From Siphonodentalium dalli (Eukaryota; Mollusca; Scaphopoda; Gadilida; Siphonodentaliidae), in the NCBI GenBank assembly GCA_032622095.1, contig CP136066.1:157691152-157755151 (forward strand): a stretch of 64,000 nt of DNA, given 5' to 3'. The notes below the pieces were generated by a model. It saw only the letters and a list, made by a program, of their open reading frames with translations. It was not told the DNA's origin and did not search any database. Position numbers and translations under genes: made by a program. Below are positions 60,701 to 63,439 of this stretch, piece after piece; the stretch's first letter is position 1, and every line of letters begins with the position of its first letter.

Positions 60701-63347
60701 ACCCATGTCGATCCAATATTTTCTATTAACCCTTTACCCAACAGAACGGCCCTGTGCCAATGCATTCTCTTATATATGCGAGTCGACCATAGGTCGCCTC
60801 GCATATATAAGAGAATGCATTGGCTTAGCACATTAAAAATTATAAAATTGTTAAAGAATGTAAGAAAAAATGGTAAAAAGTGTTAAAAAAAGATTGTTTT
60901 TAGGCCAATGCATTCTCTTATATATGCGAGGCGACCTATGGTTGACTCGCATATATAAGAGAATGCATTGGCACAGAGCATAACTGTAACTATCACAATG
61001 TGGTCAAGGAGCCGGTTCCAATGATATCCATATTTGTATGGTTCTATTGAGACAGACCGAAGATATTTTAGGCTGTTGAAGCTTTATTTGGCCGGTTTTG
61101 GCCGGTTTGTTGGGTAAAGGGTTAAGGGTCAGGGGACCTCAACTGGTATTAAACTGGAAAAATATTTGTGTCTATCTAATATTTACATTTAATTGCACAC
61201 AAGTTGACTATATGTAAAAGATGCAAAAAAAAACATTGTAGATGGCAATTGTATAACAAAAACAAGAAATTTACCTTGAAAATTTCGCTGCAAAATTACT
61301 TGTTTCCTGATTCACTGTAAACACGTGCTGAGACTAAATTTATCGAAGAATGATCAAATTTGCTATTCTTCCACTGAAAGTATTAGACAGTGAGCAAATA
61401 AAAGTCATGATAAGGTAAGTGAATTCGAAAAATTATTTTTGCTTTTAACCCTTTACCCAACAAACCGGCCAAAAACGGCCAAATAAAGCTGCAACAGCCT
61501 AAATTATCTTGGGTCTGTCTCAATAAAACCATGCAAATATGGATATCATTGGAACCGGCTCATTGACCACATTGTGATGGTTACAGTTATGCCCTGTGCC
61601 AATGCATTATCTTATATATGCGAGTCGACCATAGGTCGCCTCGCATATATAAGAGAATGCATTGGCCTAAAAAAAATCTTTTTTAACACTTTTTACCATT
61701 TTTTCTTATATTCTTTAACAATTTTATAATTTTTAATGTGTTAAGCCAATGCATTCTCTTATATATGCGAGGCGACCTATGGTCGACTCGCATATATAAG
61801 AGAATGCATTGGCACAGGGCCGTTCTGTTGGGTAAAGGGTTAAAAAAAAATATATATTTTACACAGCAAATAATTTCAAGTTGCATATTCTCATGGTAAA
61901 CATGTTCTGGTCATGTCAAGTGAGTTCCCCTGATTCTTAACTCCCGTATCTCCGAATAATTCTCATGAACTTCAATAAAGTAATTTATCTTGCTCTCTAT
62001 TGACAGTTTTATCATGTAAAGAGATGAATAACTGTCATGAGTTTGCACAGTGTGTGTATAATCCAGAGGCAATGTCACATCGATGCAGATGCCGAGCTGG
62101 GTATGAAGGTGATGGAACATACTGCAGACCAAAATGTAAGCTACAGACTTTATTCATTCTACAGTTACTATAGATTAAACATATTTATTTTCCACAGTAT
62201 GTATACATACACATACATATATTCCGCATCCAGTAAGAAACAGCGTCTTTGATTGGTCAGAGAGTCACGCAATATATCCCATGTTTACTTCTCAATCCGT
62301 GAACATAAGGGAAAGTTGGAAAACCAAGACAGCTGTTCGACCATCTGTCACTGGACTGATTTTTTTCATGATGGTACATGTAATGCCCTAATCGACTCCT
62401 TAACCACAGCAGAATTATGGGTAATTTTTCAGGATTTAGTCGGAAACATGGCGTGTTGCCATTCATCGGAAAGCTCTCAGTGAGAGCTTTCCGATGAATG
62501 GCAACAAGCCATATTTCCGACTAAATCCTGAAAAGTTACCCATAATTCTGCTGTGGTTAAGGAGTCGATTATTTATGGCATTACTGTATTCATTCACGTT
62601 TATATGGAGAGGCTGATAGGAGATATTGACATTTCGTGCTGATCATTCTTCCAGAATAAATTTCAAAAGGCTATGAACCAGGACTGTTTTTTAGAACATA
62701 TACATTGTTTTGCTTGATTGACAGTAACATGGTGTGACATTGACGGAATGAAGCCGATGTTCAACCTTGTTGGTTGTACATGTACATAAATTTCAAGCCG
62801 TTAATGTCACTCCAAAATTACCCTCTATCAACCACAATAACTTATAACATTTCGTTGGTGGGCTTCTAAAATATCATATCTGCCAAAAATCTAATTTTAC
62901 AGGAGGCACAAACTGTTTATTTCTGAAACAAGTTATCTGAGGTTATTTATGTAATCGAAACCATAGATTCTAAATATGCTTTCGCACAAAAACGCCATAT
63001 ACAATATCTTAGAAGCGCACTGACAGGCCACTTATATGATACATCTGTTCAAAATAAGTTTACATATTTGAATCCTTGTTAAATAGTAGTTTATCTACAC
63101 ATTTATTATGTACCAATTTGAAACATTAAGGGTTAAAGATAAACACATCATCCCATAAAACTTGCTAATGTTATGCATGTTTCAGCACAAAGATCTATTT
63201 AGCAAATTTCTTTCTTGTTCTTTTCAGCTGACAACTGTAAATACTACCCTCAACTCTGTGATCCAAATGCAATATGTGTCTTAGGAGGAGACGACTATGT
63301 CTGCTTCTGCCAAGAAGGTTACCGTGGCAACGGGAGCATCTGTGATC
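18585..63347 (+). CDS. Nid: Nidogen (entactin) gene, 19 coding exons, 3' end beyond window
   Basis: The spliced product is a secreted basement-membrane glycoprotein that in known animals bridges laminin to collagen IV and perlecan. Nineteen exons join without a frameshift or stop into 962 codons plus one base. Domain order is signal peptide, NIDO (about residues 28-260), EGF1 with the nidogen-type C-C-x-C (about 270-313), G2 beta-barrel (about 314-530), then ten further EGF modules (531-962). Vertebrate nidogen-1 is about 1250 residues with six EGF modules, so the EGF array here is longer. The propeller typical of the C-terminus is not in the window. Every splice site used is GT-AG, and exons 6-19 all start and end in phase 1. 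Potential N-glycosylation sites are NRT (exon 8), NES (exon 16) and NGS (exon 19). Family identity is very secure; vertebrate NID1/NID2 orthology cannot be assigned. Confidence 0.97.
18777..20990. other. Intron 1, first part: mostly unique sequence with two poly-C tracts
   Basis: Poly-C tracts lie near 19074-19092 and 19400-19418. A TTCGCTTG-type segment near 20515-20560 resembles the filler of the element at 56014-56653. No exon with nidogen homology was found here. Confidence 0.55.
20990..21262. mobile_element. CTATACTAAATGG-family MITE, degenerate copy
   Basis: Contains ttactaaatggatttttccattcagtt, then tattcattggaggg and aaatgttt..aataaggttcaacaaac, in the order found in the better copies at 24100 and 45755. 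Confidence 0.65.
21905..22000 (+). repeat. CACCTGAG-family repeat fragment
   Basis: Starts gaagtctccggtggagctata, followed by a CCGTCC-rich segment and cgtcaacaattctttaa. It is joined directly to the dispersed repeat that follows. Confidence 0.7.
22005..22385 (-). repeat. Dispersed ~350-bp repeat, reverse copy
   Basis: This is the reverse complement of the sequence at about 39605-39955: gccaactggaggaata, ttcgggacgcaactttc, ccatcgagagtcat, ctccatttctatttgat and the end acatcactt all match in order. A shorter copy is at 46403-46560. Nature unknown (no coding, no clear termini). Confidence 0.75.
22386..24095. other. Intron 1: no feature recognised
   Basis: AT-rich intronic DNA. Short frames on both strands lack recognisable domains. 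Confidence 0.5.
24100..24390. mobile_element. TTAA-flanked MITE, CTATACTAAATGG family
   Basis: Starts TTAA|CCCTTTCTATACTAAAATGG. It contains a central hairpin on gttcaacgaacgacc / ttcaacttattatctgaa and ends near catttagtatataaatgg. CCC..GGG ends with a TTAA target are the piggyBac pattern. Confidence 0.7.
24656..24945. mobile_element. CTATACTAAATGG-family MITE, second copy
   Basis: Runs from ctctttctatgctgaatg to cgtcaatgagtatttggtgtag, with a hairpin formed by gttcaagaaacgaccaatg and its mirror near 24845-24880. Confidence 0.7.
24946..26240. other. Intron 1: no feature recognised
   Basis: No repeat family or coding homology identified. An 89-codon frame at 25373-25642 was considered and not accepted. 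Confidence 0.5.
26243..27915 (+). repeat. 39-bp minisatellite in nidogen intron 1, about 43 copies
   Basis: The unit is 39 bp (ggacgtggctagagggtctc ... attgaggtgtaaaaccag). Because 39 is divisible by 3, both strands give long repetitive reading frames (13-residue periods [13 protein letters not shown] on +, [13 protein letters not shown] on -). These are not regarded as genes. Higher-order structure is visible: a roughly 196-bp block of five units repeats at 26656 and 26852 and again near 27045. Farther right, blocks marked by ggggtgtcacacgaggga recur at 27259, 27415 and 27610. Confidence 0.95.
28200..28680. mobile_element. CTATACTAAATGG-family MITE interrupted by a nested CAGTAATGC MITE
   Basis: The outer element runs from the ggattcccccactcaattct region through aatgttcagaaatatgttcaa and resumes after the nested MITE with ctattcgatgactatttagta. 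Insertion is at the TA of ggaacTActcg. Confidence 0.7.
28439..28648. mobile_element. TA-flanked palindromic MITE (CAGTAATGC), full copy
   Basis: Near-perfect palindrome of 210 bp with TA on both sides. The arms carry gcagaattatgggtaac and ggatttagtcggaaatatg; the centre is agctctcagtgagagct. Tc1/mariner-type ends and TA target are inferred from the CAGT terminus. Confidence 0.92.
28707..28849 (+). CDS. Nid: Nidogen exon 2: NIDO domain core
   Basis: The acceptor is tttgatttcag|GTG and the donor ACAG|GTATAA. The exon continues exon 1 in phase 0 to give [11 protein letters not shown], the nidogen NIDO motif (vertebrates have YVNVNGVISF), then [17 protein letters not shown], close to the vertebrate AFLADLDT...VYYR motif. 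It ends in phase 2. A 9.9-kb intron precedes it. Confidence 0.96.
29015..29208. mobile_element. AGAATGAGGT-family MITE, right half
   Basis: tcttcccatagcagttgagg-type spacer followed by one gaatgaggtctccagagg hairpin and the terminal caaatgtcagacacactatg. Confidence 0.7.
29274..29458. mobile_element. TA-flanked palindromic MITE (CAGTAATGC), centre deleted
   Basis: Full termini with TA flanks; one arm lacks the aagctctc...gagctttccgatg centre. Confidence 0.9.
29491..29652. mobile_element. AGAATGAGGT-family MITE, left half
   Basis: aaatagtgtgtctgtcatttgcagaatg end, one hairpin, then the cttaggctcatcttctggg spacer start. It abuts the CACCTGAG-family element that follows. Confidence 0.7.
29653..31614 (+). 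repeat. CACCTGAG-family element, probably near full length
   Basis: Starts tcacctgagacaaagtctcc and ends near gtcaggtgagc, giving inverted TCACCTGA / TCAGGTGA termini about 1.96 kb apart in intron 2. Internal poly-G at 31329-31342. No transposase frame was recognised, so the class is unknown. Confidence 0.55.
31660..32795. mobile_element. AGAATGAGGT-family MITE carrying a 906-bp insertion
   Basis: The right half of the MITE (cagaagggtgaatttgg ... gtgatgctcccctgctgtc ... gacagacacactatttgcagg) is split by the element at 31797-32702. Confidence 0.7.
31797..32702. mobile_element. Element with inverted arrays of a TTCCGAAGG repeat and 8-bp target duplication
   Basis: It begins GGGTAGGGTTCTCTATTCCG and ends CGGAATAGAGACATGTTCCC. 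Arrays of six or seven 16-bp units (ctattccgaaggttcg) sit just inside each end in opposite orientation. The octamer gaatttgg flanks it on both sides (31789-31796 and 32703-32710). In other MITE copies this octamer occurs once, so it is the target duplication. An 8-bp duplication fits hAT-like elements. No transposase ORF. Confidence 0.8.
32855..32996 (+). CDS. Nid: Nidogen exon 3: NIDO domain
   Basis: The acceptor is ttgtatatttacag|AGAAAC and the donor GACATG|GTGAGG. The exon completes the codon begun in exon 2 (YR-ET) and encodes the segment around [15 protein letters not shown], matching vertebrate VVVTWESVAPYQ. It ends in phase 0. Confidence 0.96.
33030..33420. repeat. Dispersed repeat with aacatggccgcc motifs (intron 3)
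   Basis: Three diverged units contain ttcatt(g/a)aaaaacatggcc(a/g)cc, two of them followed by catcttggatttt. A relative is near 36700-36760. No coding capacity. Confidence 0.6.
33509..33721. mobile_element. TA-flanked palindromic MITE (CAGTAATGC), full copy
   Basis: A 213-bp near-perfect palindrome with the cctcttaaccaaagcag sub-variant in both arms. Intron 3. Confidence 0.93.
33722..34850. other. Intron 3: no feature recognised
   Basis: Unique-looking AT-rich DNA. A 100-codon minus-strand frame at 34011-34313 has no recognisable domain. Confidence 0.5.
34851..34932. mobile_element. CTATACTAAATGG-family MITE end fragment
   Basis: aataatagaccattccaatg ... ttagtatagaaaggg|TTAA: one terminus with its TTAA target. 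Confidence 0.75.
35096..35538. mobile_element. TTAA-flanked palindromic MITE in intron 3
   Basis: TTAA|AGGAACGCAATCCGATCAG ... CTGATCAGATTGGGTACCT|TTAA. Arms of about 215 bp fold around 35318 (ggataactctaaaatc / gattatagagttatcc at the tip). The element ends 78 bp upstream of exon 4. Confidence 0.85.
35617..35834 (+). CDS. Nid: Nidogen exon 4: NIDO domain
   Basis: The acceptor is tgttttgcag|CTC and the donor GAATT|GTGAGT. It encodes [23 protein letters not shown] and the glycine-rich end of the domain, matching vertebrate NTFQAVLASDGSRSFALFLY. It ends in phase 2. A TTAA-flanked palindromic MITE ends only 78 bp upstream of the exon. Confidence 0.96.
36303..36397 (+). CDS. Nid: Nidogen exon 5: end of NIDO domain
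   Basis: The acceptor is ctctttttaacag|GGAGAC. The product [18 protein letters not shown] resembles vertebrate GVWAFHIGS. Two in-frame donors, both phase 1, are possible: after 36388 (ACAG|GTGATG) or after 36397 (GATG|GTAGGT). The second has the better match to the donor consensus and was chosen; the first would drop three residues. Vertebrate nidogens have a long acidic linker after this point, which is essentially absent here. Confidence 0.88.
36874..37085. mobile_element. TA-flanked palindromic MITE (CAGTAATGC), chimeric copy
   Basis: The left arm has ccttaaccacatcag, the right arm the different variant ctttggttaagaggtcg. The right flank tatataacctgag is the reverse complement of the left flank of the copy at 33509. 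Confidence 0.9.
37096..37200. mobile_element. CAGTAATGC MITE, right arm only
   Basis: A half element from gagagctttccgatgaatgg to gggcattactg|TA, directly after the preceding copy. Confidence 0.88.
37201..38307. other. Intron 5: mostly unrecognised
   Basis: A block at about 37455-37500 (ttgatcccatactacccg...tgttcaaaatccaactgatg) is similar to intron 14 at about 58588-58640. Near 37600-37640 there is a 26-bp direct duplication (taatttagttcatataatctcc). At 38240-38300 lies a decayed end of the two-hairpin TTAA element. Confidence 0.5.
38308..38560. mobile_element. AGAATGAGGT-family MITE, compact form with target duplication
   Basis: The perfect termini AAGCCTTGAAATAGTGTGCC and its reverse complement enclose two hairpins with almost no spacer. 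The octamer gctccagt flanks both sides (38299-38306 and 38561-38568). The uninserted relative at about 45731-45738 has it once. Confidence 0.88.
38620..38769 (+). CDS. Nid: Nidogen exon 6: EGF module 1 (C-C-x-C type)
   Basis: The acceptor is atattgtttcag|GGATT and the donor AGAG|GTAAGG. The module contains [17 protein letters not shown]. The doubled cysteine before C-x-C is also seen in the first EGF module of vertebrate nidogen-1 (GFCCHC...YGNGKHC), so this is strong family evidence. It sits between the NIDO and G2 domains as in vertebrates. Phase 1 at both ends. Confidence 0.97.
38886..39041. mobile_element. CTATACTAAATGG-family MITE, partial copy ending at TTAA
   Basis: Contains the hairpin gataataagttcaacaaac / gtttgttgaacttattatc and ends attgtagaaaggg|TTAA. 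Poly-G (12) at 38831-38842 is just upstream. Confidence 0.8.
39219..39431. mobile_element. CAGTAATGC palindromic MITE, full copy
   Basis: A 213-bp palindrome with agctcttgctgagagct at the tip. The right flank is TA, the left is GCA. Intron 6. Confidence 0.92.
39605..39955 (+). repeat. Dispersed ~350-bp repeat, forward copy
   Basis: Same family as 22005-22385 in reverse. It begins gtgatgtgaaacactctgg and ends aagtccataatatgtcttt, next to a TTAA element. Confidence 0.75.
39959..40403. mobile_element. TTAA-flanked two-hairpin MITE (piggyBac-like), copy 1
   Basis: TTAA|CCCTTTACCCAACAAACC ... CTGTTGGGTAAAGGG|TTAA. Two perfect ~67-bp palindromes built on ccaatgcattctcttatata / tatataagagaatgcattgg are separated by an A/T spacer of ttttacattctttaac repeats. 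CCC..GGG ends and TTAA target match piggyBac elements. Confidence 0.92.
40404..40970. other. Intron 6: no feature recognised
   Basis: AT-rich sequence. Segments at 40430-40500 (aatggggatttccatt) and 40780-40830 (ggaattccccattcaaaattgg) are loosely inverted copies of one another. Confidence 0.45.
40971..41395. mobile_element. AGAATGAGGT-family two-hairpin MITE with exact 8-bp target duplication
   Basis: Hairpins at about 41004-41092 and 41300-41372. Flanked by ctggatgc at 40963-40970 and 41396-41403. It ends about 80 bp before exon 7. Confidence 0.88.
41475..41711 (+). CDS. Nid: Nidogen exon 7: G2 beta-barrel, first part
   Basis: The acceptor is tcttttctttaaag|TC and the donor ACAG|GTGGGT. 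It encodes [26 protein letters not shown] and [12 protein letters not shown], all nearly identical to the vertebrate G2F domain ([37 protein letters not shown]). The H-x-Y and RAYTAIS residues lie in the strands that, in mouse nidogen-1, contribute to the perlecan-binding face (from memory of the structure). Phase 1 at both ends. Confidence 0.98.
41947..42156. mobile_element. CAGTAATGC palindromic MITE, full copy
   Basis: TA flanks; termini CAGCAATGCCC and GGGGCATTATTG are slightly diverged. Intron 7. Confidence 0.9.
42559..43204. mobile_element. TTAA-flanked element with GGGGTACTGTACAC termini
   Basis: AAGGGGTACTGTACACC at the left and GTGTACAGTACCCCT|TTAA at the right enclose 646 bp. It carries TTAA on both sides but no palindrome or transposase ORF. 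Short frames inside have no recognised domain. Confidence 0.7.
43384..43773. mobile_element. TTAA-flanked two-hairpin MITE (piggyBac-like), copy 2
   Basis: Same structure as at 39959-40403: TTAA|CCCTTACCCAACAAAACG ... GTTGGGCAAAGGG|TTAA with two ccaatgcattctcttatata palindromes. Confidence 0.92.
43899..44268. mobile_element. AGAATGAGGT-family MITE, inverted interior
   Basis: Left terminus caagcctgagtttagtgtgcc, one complete hairpin, the spacer in reverse orientation (tcatctgctatgggagac), then a truncated second hairpin at gatgctagcccactaag. Confidence 0.75.
44471..44668 (+). CDS. Nid: Nidogen exon 8: G2 beta-barrel, middle part
   Basis: The acceptor is cctaattgtag|GC and the donor CCAG|GTTAGT. 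It encodes [24 protein letters not shown] and [15 protein letters not shown], corresponding to vertebrate AFTHDMEVTFY through LSIKTNIQGQVPYVP. NRT is a possible N-glycosylation site. Phase 1 at both ends. Confidence 0.95.
44739..44891 (+). repeat. 63-bp tandem repeat in intron 8, about 2.5 copies
   Basis: The unit contains aaaaataaagagcttaacatc and gtgagtaaagtgttaaagc. It begins about 70 bp downstream of the exon 8 donor. Confidence 0.85.
45265..45480 (+). CDS. Nid: Nidogen exon 9: G2 beta-barrel, last part
   Basis: The acceptor is ctcaacatttcag|GA and the donor AGGG|GTGAAT. Residues [18 protein letters not shown] match vertebrate TWSYRIHQNITYQVCRH, and [15 protein letters not shown] matches VFALYNDEERVLRFA. 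The conserved arginine of the V-R-[YF]-A motif is kept; the acidic residue four positions before it is Asp here and Glu in mammals. Phase 1 at both ends. Confidence 0.95.
45540..45750. repeat. Decayed two-hairpin TTAA-element remnants (intron 9)
   Basis: Diverged copies of the ttctcttatatatgcgag palindrome (for example aatttattctcttatttatg). The sequence ends in tttcaggaagctccagtaatgg, an uninserted relative of the site at 38290-38306. Confidence 0.6.
45755..46191. mobile_element. TTAA-flanked CTATACTAAATGG-family MITE with a nested MITE
   Basis: TTAA|CCCTTTCTAAACTAAATGG ... TTTAGTATAGAAAGGG|TTAA, with the palindromic MITE 45954-46157 inserted at a TA. Both ends and both TTAA sites are intact. 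Confidence 0.88.
45954..46157. mobile_element. CAGTAATGC palindromic MITE nested in a TTAA MITE
   Basis: TA flanks, near-perfect palindrome, a few bases lost in the left arm. It sits at the same place in the outer MITE as the copy at 28439. Confidence 0.92.
46268..46365. mobile_element. AGAATGAGGT-family single hairpin
   Basis: gtgcagggtgaatttattgacgctagc ... gggctaacatcaccaac ... gctctggggacctcattc. Confidence 0.65.
46403..46560 (+). repeat. Dispersed repeat, third (shortened) copy
   Basis: Starts gtgatgtgaaacactccgg and ends acaagtccatcatatgtattt; the middle of the family is deleted. Confidence 0.7.
46744..46869 (+). CDS. Nid: Nidogen exon 10: EGF module 2
   Basis: The acceptor is ttctttatacag|AT and the donor CGAAG|GTATCA. 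This is one complete six-cysteine EGF starting DVDPCQAG and ending GYVGDGYIC. It directly follows the G2 domain, as in other nidogens. Phase 1 at both ends, so the exon is a symmetrical module. Confidence 0.96.
47264..47386 (+). CDS. Nid: Nidogen exon 11: calcium-binding EGF module 3
   Basis: The acceptor is gttttgacag|AT and the donor CGTCC|GTAAGT. DIDEC at the start and [12 protein letters not shown] (the C-x-N-x4-F-x-C-x-C hydroxylation pattern) mark it as a calcium-binding EGF, the clearest one in the window. It has six cysteines and phase 1 at both ends. A 4.6-kb intron follows. Confidence 0.96.
47387..49130. other. Intron 11, first part: no gene recognised
   Basis: AT-rich intronic DNA. 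No EGF-like cysteine pattern or nidogen homology was found, and exon 11 joins exon 12 in phase without any extra exon. Confidence 0.55.
49140..49205 (+). repeat. Fragment of the ACTCTATCACATCA repeat
   Basis: gatgagagataactctatcacatcatcatcacctgaaatgtc resembles the array at 50740-51250. Confidence 0.65.
49206..50730. other. Intron 11, middle part: no gene recognised
   Basis: A 93-codon frame at 49366-49647 overlaps a short inverted repeat around agcttcgaagattcg / atcttcgaatcgg and shows no recognised domain. Short gattcgattcg repeats lie near 50520-50590. Confidence 0.45.
50740..51250 (+). repeat. Degenerate tandem array (ACTCTATCACATCA) in intron 11
   Basis: Units of unequal length contain ggtaactctatcacatcac, acctgaaatgt(c/a)tgtta and tatgccc(c/t)gaagggag. 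Order and spacing are irregular. Confidence 0.75.
51333..51739. mobile_element. CAGTAATGC palindromic MITE split by a later insertion
   Basis: The left arm 51333-51443 and right arm about 51641-51739 belong to one MITE. The intervening 51444-51640 carries a CACCTGAG-family fragment. Confidence 0.88.
51520..51640 (+). repeat. CACCTGAG-family fragment inside the MITE
   Basis: gctcacctgagatgaagtctcc, CCGTCC-rich segment, tcaacaattatttaaacatc, gggttcatat. About 75 bp of unrelated sequence lies between it and the left arm of the MITE. Confidence 0.8.
51970..52101 (+). CDS. Nid: Nidogen exon 12: EGF module 4
   Basis: The acceptor is attatcttcag|GA and the donor GTTG|GTAAGC. Six cysteines are present ([25 protein letters not shown]). 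Phase 1 at both ends. Confidence 0.95.
52331..52437. mobile_element. CAGTAATGC MITE, left arm only (intron 12)
   Basis: Starts TA|CAGTAATGCCCTAAATAAC and stops at the palindrome tip (gaaagctctcact). Confidence 0.88.
52560..52595 (+). CDS. Nid: Nidogen exon 13: 36-nt linker exon
   Basis: The acceptor is ttgctttacag|AA and the donor CCAG|GTAATG. It encodes a 12-residue cysteine-free linker ([12 protein letters not shown]) between EGF modules 4 and 5, phase 1 at both ends, so inclusion or skipping keeps the frame. It was recognised by splice signals and phase only; there is no homology support. A 66-bp minisatellite begins about 15 bp after its donor. Confidence 0.72.
52610..54365 (+). repeat. 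66-bp minisatellite in nidogen intron 13, about 25 copies
   Basis: The unit agaaggactaataaatagct ... ccatagtaccatagataca is 66 bp; a few units lack 9 bp (tagtaccat). The first full units start some 15-30 bp after the exon 13 donor. A variant site (ggact/gggct) and aatagctcag/aatagatcag distinguish unit subtypes. The 421-codon minus-strand frame (22-residue period) is a by-product. Degenerate units continue to about 54365, with an isolated one near 54500-54560. Confidence 0.95.
54676..55106. mobile_element. AGAATGAGGT-family two-hairpin MITE
   Basis: The termini aagcctggagatattctgac and the mirror aggcactctatttcaaggctt enclose a left hairpin (54706-54795), the spacer, and a diverged right hairpin (about 55010-55075). 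Confidence 0.8.
55121..55287. mobile_element. CAGTAATGC palindromic MITE, left arm shortened
   Basis: TA flanks; about 45 bp of the left arm is missing before the tip. Confidence 0.88.
55288..55700. other. Intron 13: no feature recognised
   Basis: AT-rich sequence between two MITE copies; nothing recognised. Confidence 0.5.
55705..55918. mobile_element. CAGTAATGC palindromic MITE, full copy
   Basis: A 214-bp palindrome with TA flanks and the variant ataaccacagcag / ctgctgtggttat in the arms. Confidence 0.93.
56014..56653. mobile_element. Inverted-repeat element filled with TTCGCTTGCTTCG repeats
   Basis: Perfect termini TGGTGTCCTGTTTCCGCCA (56014) and its reverse complement ending 56653 enclose 640 bp. 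The interior is mostly gaagcaagcgaa motifs in both orientations, forming many local hairpins. Flanks tataaatga / taataaatg allow an imperfect 8-bp target duplication if the terminal A/T is included. The three long overlapping reading frames here come from the repeats. Confidence 0.75.
56900..57172 (+). repeat. Tandem duplication of the exon 14 splice acceptor and exon start
   Basis: The string aatttggctgtaatgatg begins at 56911, 56971, 57012, 57072, 57113 and finally 57173 (the real exon). All but the copy at 57012 are preceded by a (T)TTTAG acceptor. Units are about 60 bp, with two shortened to about 41 bp. Read in phase 1, every decoy meets a stop within 13-29 codons. Confidence 0.93.
57173..57307 (+). 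CDS. Nid: Nidogen exon 14: EGF module 5
   Basis: The acceptor is gtattttattttag|AA and the donor CTGT|GTAAGT. It is a complete EGF ([28 protein letters not shown]). The acceptor and the first 30-odd bases of this exon are repeated five more times immediately upstream (56900-57172); only the last copy reads on into an intact EGF. Phase 1 at both ends. Confidence 0.94.
57355..57475. mobile_element. CTATACTAAATGG-family MITE remnants
   Basis: aacacattttatactataaaatagacattg and tttgttgaacttattatctgaacatttc pieces, rearranged. Confidence 0.55.
57511..57973. mobile_element. AGAATGAGGT-family two-hairpin MITE, inverted interior
   Basis: Hairpins at about 57538-57630 and 57852-57948. The ends are caaaatatggtgctg(t) and its approximate mirror ggtaccatatttttaggcc; the spacer is in reverse orientation relative to 54676-55106. 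Confidence 0.75.
58050..58761. mobile_element. CTATACTAAATGG-family MITE with foreign insert
   Basis: Starts gactctttctatactaaatcg and ends tcaatgagtatttagtataaaggg|TTAA. About 450 bp of unrelated sequence (near 58285-58735) lies in the middle, including the block also found at 37455-37500. Confidence 0.65.
58864..58986 (+). CDS. Nid: Nidogen exon 15: EGF module 6
   Basis: The acceptor is ctgtcttttgaag|AT and the donor CAAA|GTAAGT. It has six cysteines ([25 protein letters not shown]) with only two residues between C1 and C2. It resembles modules 7 and 10 closely, suggesting exon duplication. Phase 1 at both ends. Confidence 0.94.
59210..59316. mobile_element. CAGTAATGC MITE, right arm only
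   Basis: gagagctttccgatgaatgacaac to gggcattattg|TA. The flank ttcgttcctatggacaac is the mirror of the flank of the next copy. Confidence 0.85.
59357..59531. mobile_element. CAGTAATGC palindromic MITE, left terminus missing
   Basis: Starts inside the left arm at gaattataggtaatttttaag and ends tagggcattact. It stops about 30 bp before exon 16, close to where its branch point and polypyrimidine tract should be. Confidence 0.85.
59561..59779 (+). CDS. Nid: Nidogen exon 16: EGF module 7 and most of module 8
   Basis: The acceptor is actctattttcag|CC and the donor CACTG|GTATGT. Module 7 is complete (SECDSC to GYYGDGYRC). Module 8 starts at DCRIEGYC and runs to CNPGFTG, where it is cut by the intron just before its last cysteine. 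NES is a possible N-glycosylation site. A palindromic MITE ends about 30 bp before the exon. Phase 1 at both ends. Confidence 0.95.
59974..60126 (+). CDS. Nid: Nidogen exon 17: end of EGF module 8 and EGF module 9
   Basis: The acceptor is ttctatttattag|GT and the donor GAAAG|GTAAGT. The first residues (GDGRTC) complete module 8; module 9 follows (GCDVANIC to GYEGDGRQC). The 194-bp intron before it is the shortest in the gene. Phase 1 at both ends. Confidence 0.95.
60730..61121. mobile_element. TTAA-flanked two-hairpin MITE, copy 3 (inverted)
   Basis: TTAA|CCCTTTACCCAACAGAACGG ... GTTTGTTGGGTAAAGGG|TTAA, opposite orientation to copies 1, 2 and 4. Both perfect palindromes are retained. Confidence 0.93.
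61449..61839. mobile_element. TTAA-flanked two-hairpin MITE, copy 4
   Basis: TTAA|CCCTTTACCCAACAAACCGG ... GTTCTGTTGGGTAAAGGG|TTAA. It lies 327 bp from copy 3 in the same intron (17), in the opposite orientation, so the two can also pair with each other. Confidence 0.93.
62007..62135 (+). CDS. Nid: Nidogen exon 18: EGF module 10
   Basis: The acceptor is ctctctattgacag|TT and the donor AAAAT|GTAAGC. Six cysteines are present ([28 protein letters not shown]). Phase 1 at both ends. Confidence 0.95.
62377..62586. mobile_element. CAGTAATGC palindromic MITE, full copy (intron 18)
   Basis: The left terminus has decayed to catgtaatgccctaatcgac; the right terminus TTATGGCATTACTG|TA is intact. Confidence 0.9.
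62590..63200. other. Intron 18: no feature recognised
   Basis: AT-rich intronic DNA with no coding or repeat signal. Confidence 0.5.
63228..63347 (+). CDS. Nid: Nidogen exon 19: EGF module 11, last exon in window
   Basis: The acceptor is cttgttcttttcag|CT and the donor GATC|GTAAGT. It is a complete EGF ([29 protein letters not shown]) with an NGS sequon inside the last loop. It ends in phase 1, and the remaining 650 bp holds only repeats, so the gene continues past 64000. Confidence 0.95.
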
Positions 63348-63439
63348 GTAAGTACAGCACGTAGCAGTTACCTTTTCTGTTATGGAATTTGTCAACTAAT
63401 ATTTTACTTTATTAACACCTATTGAAAGACATAATTATG

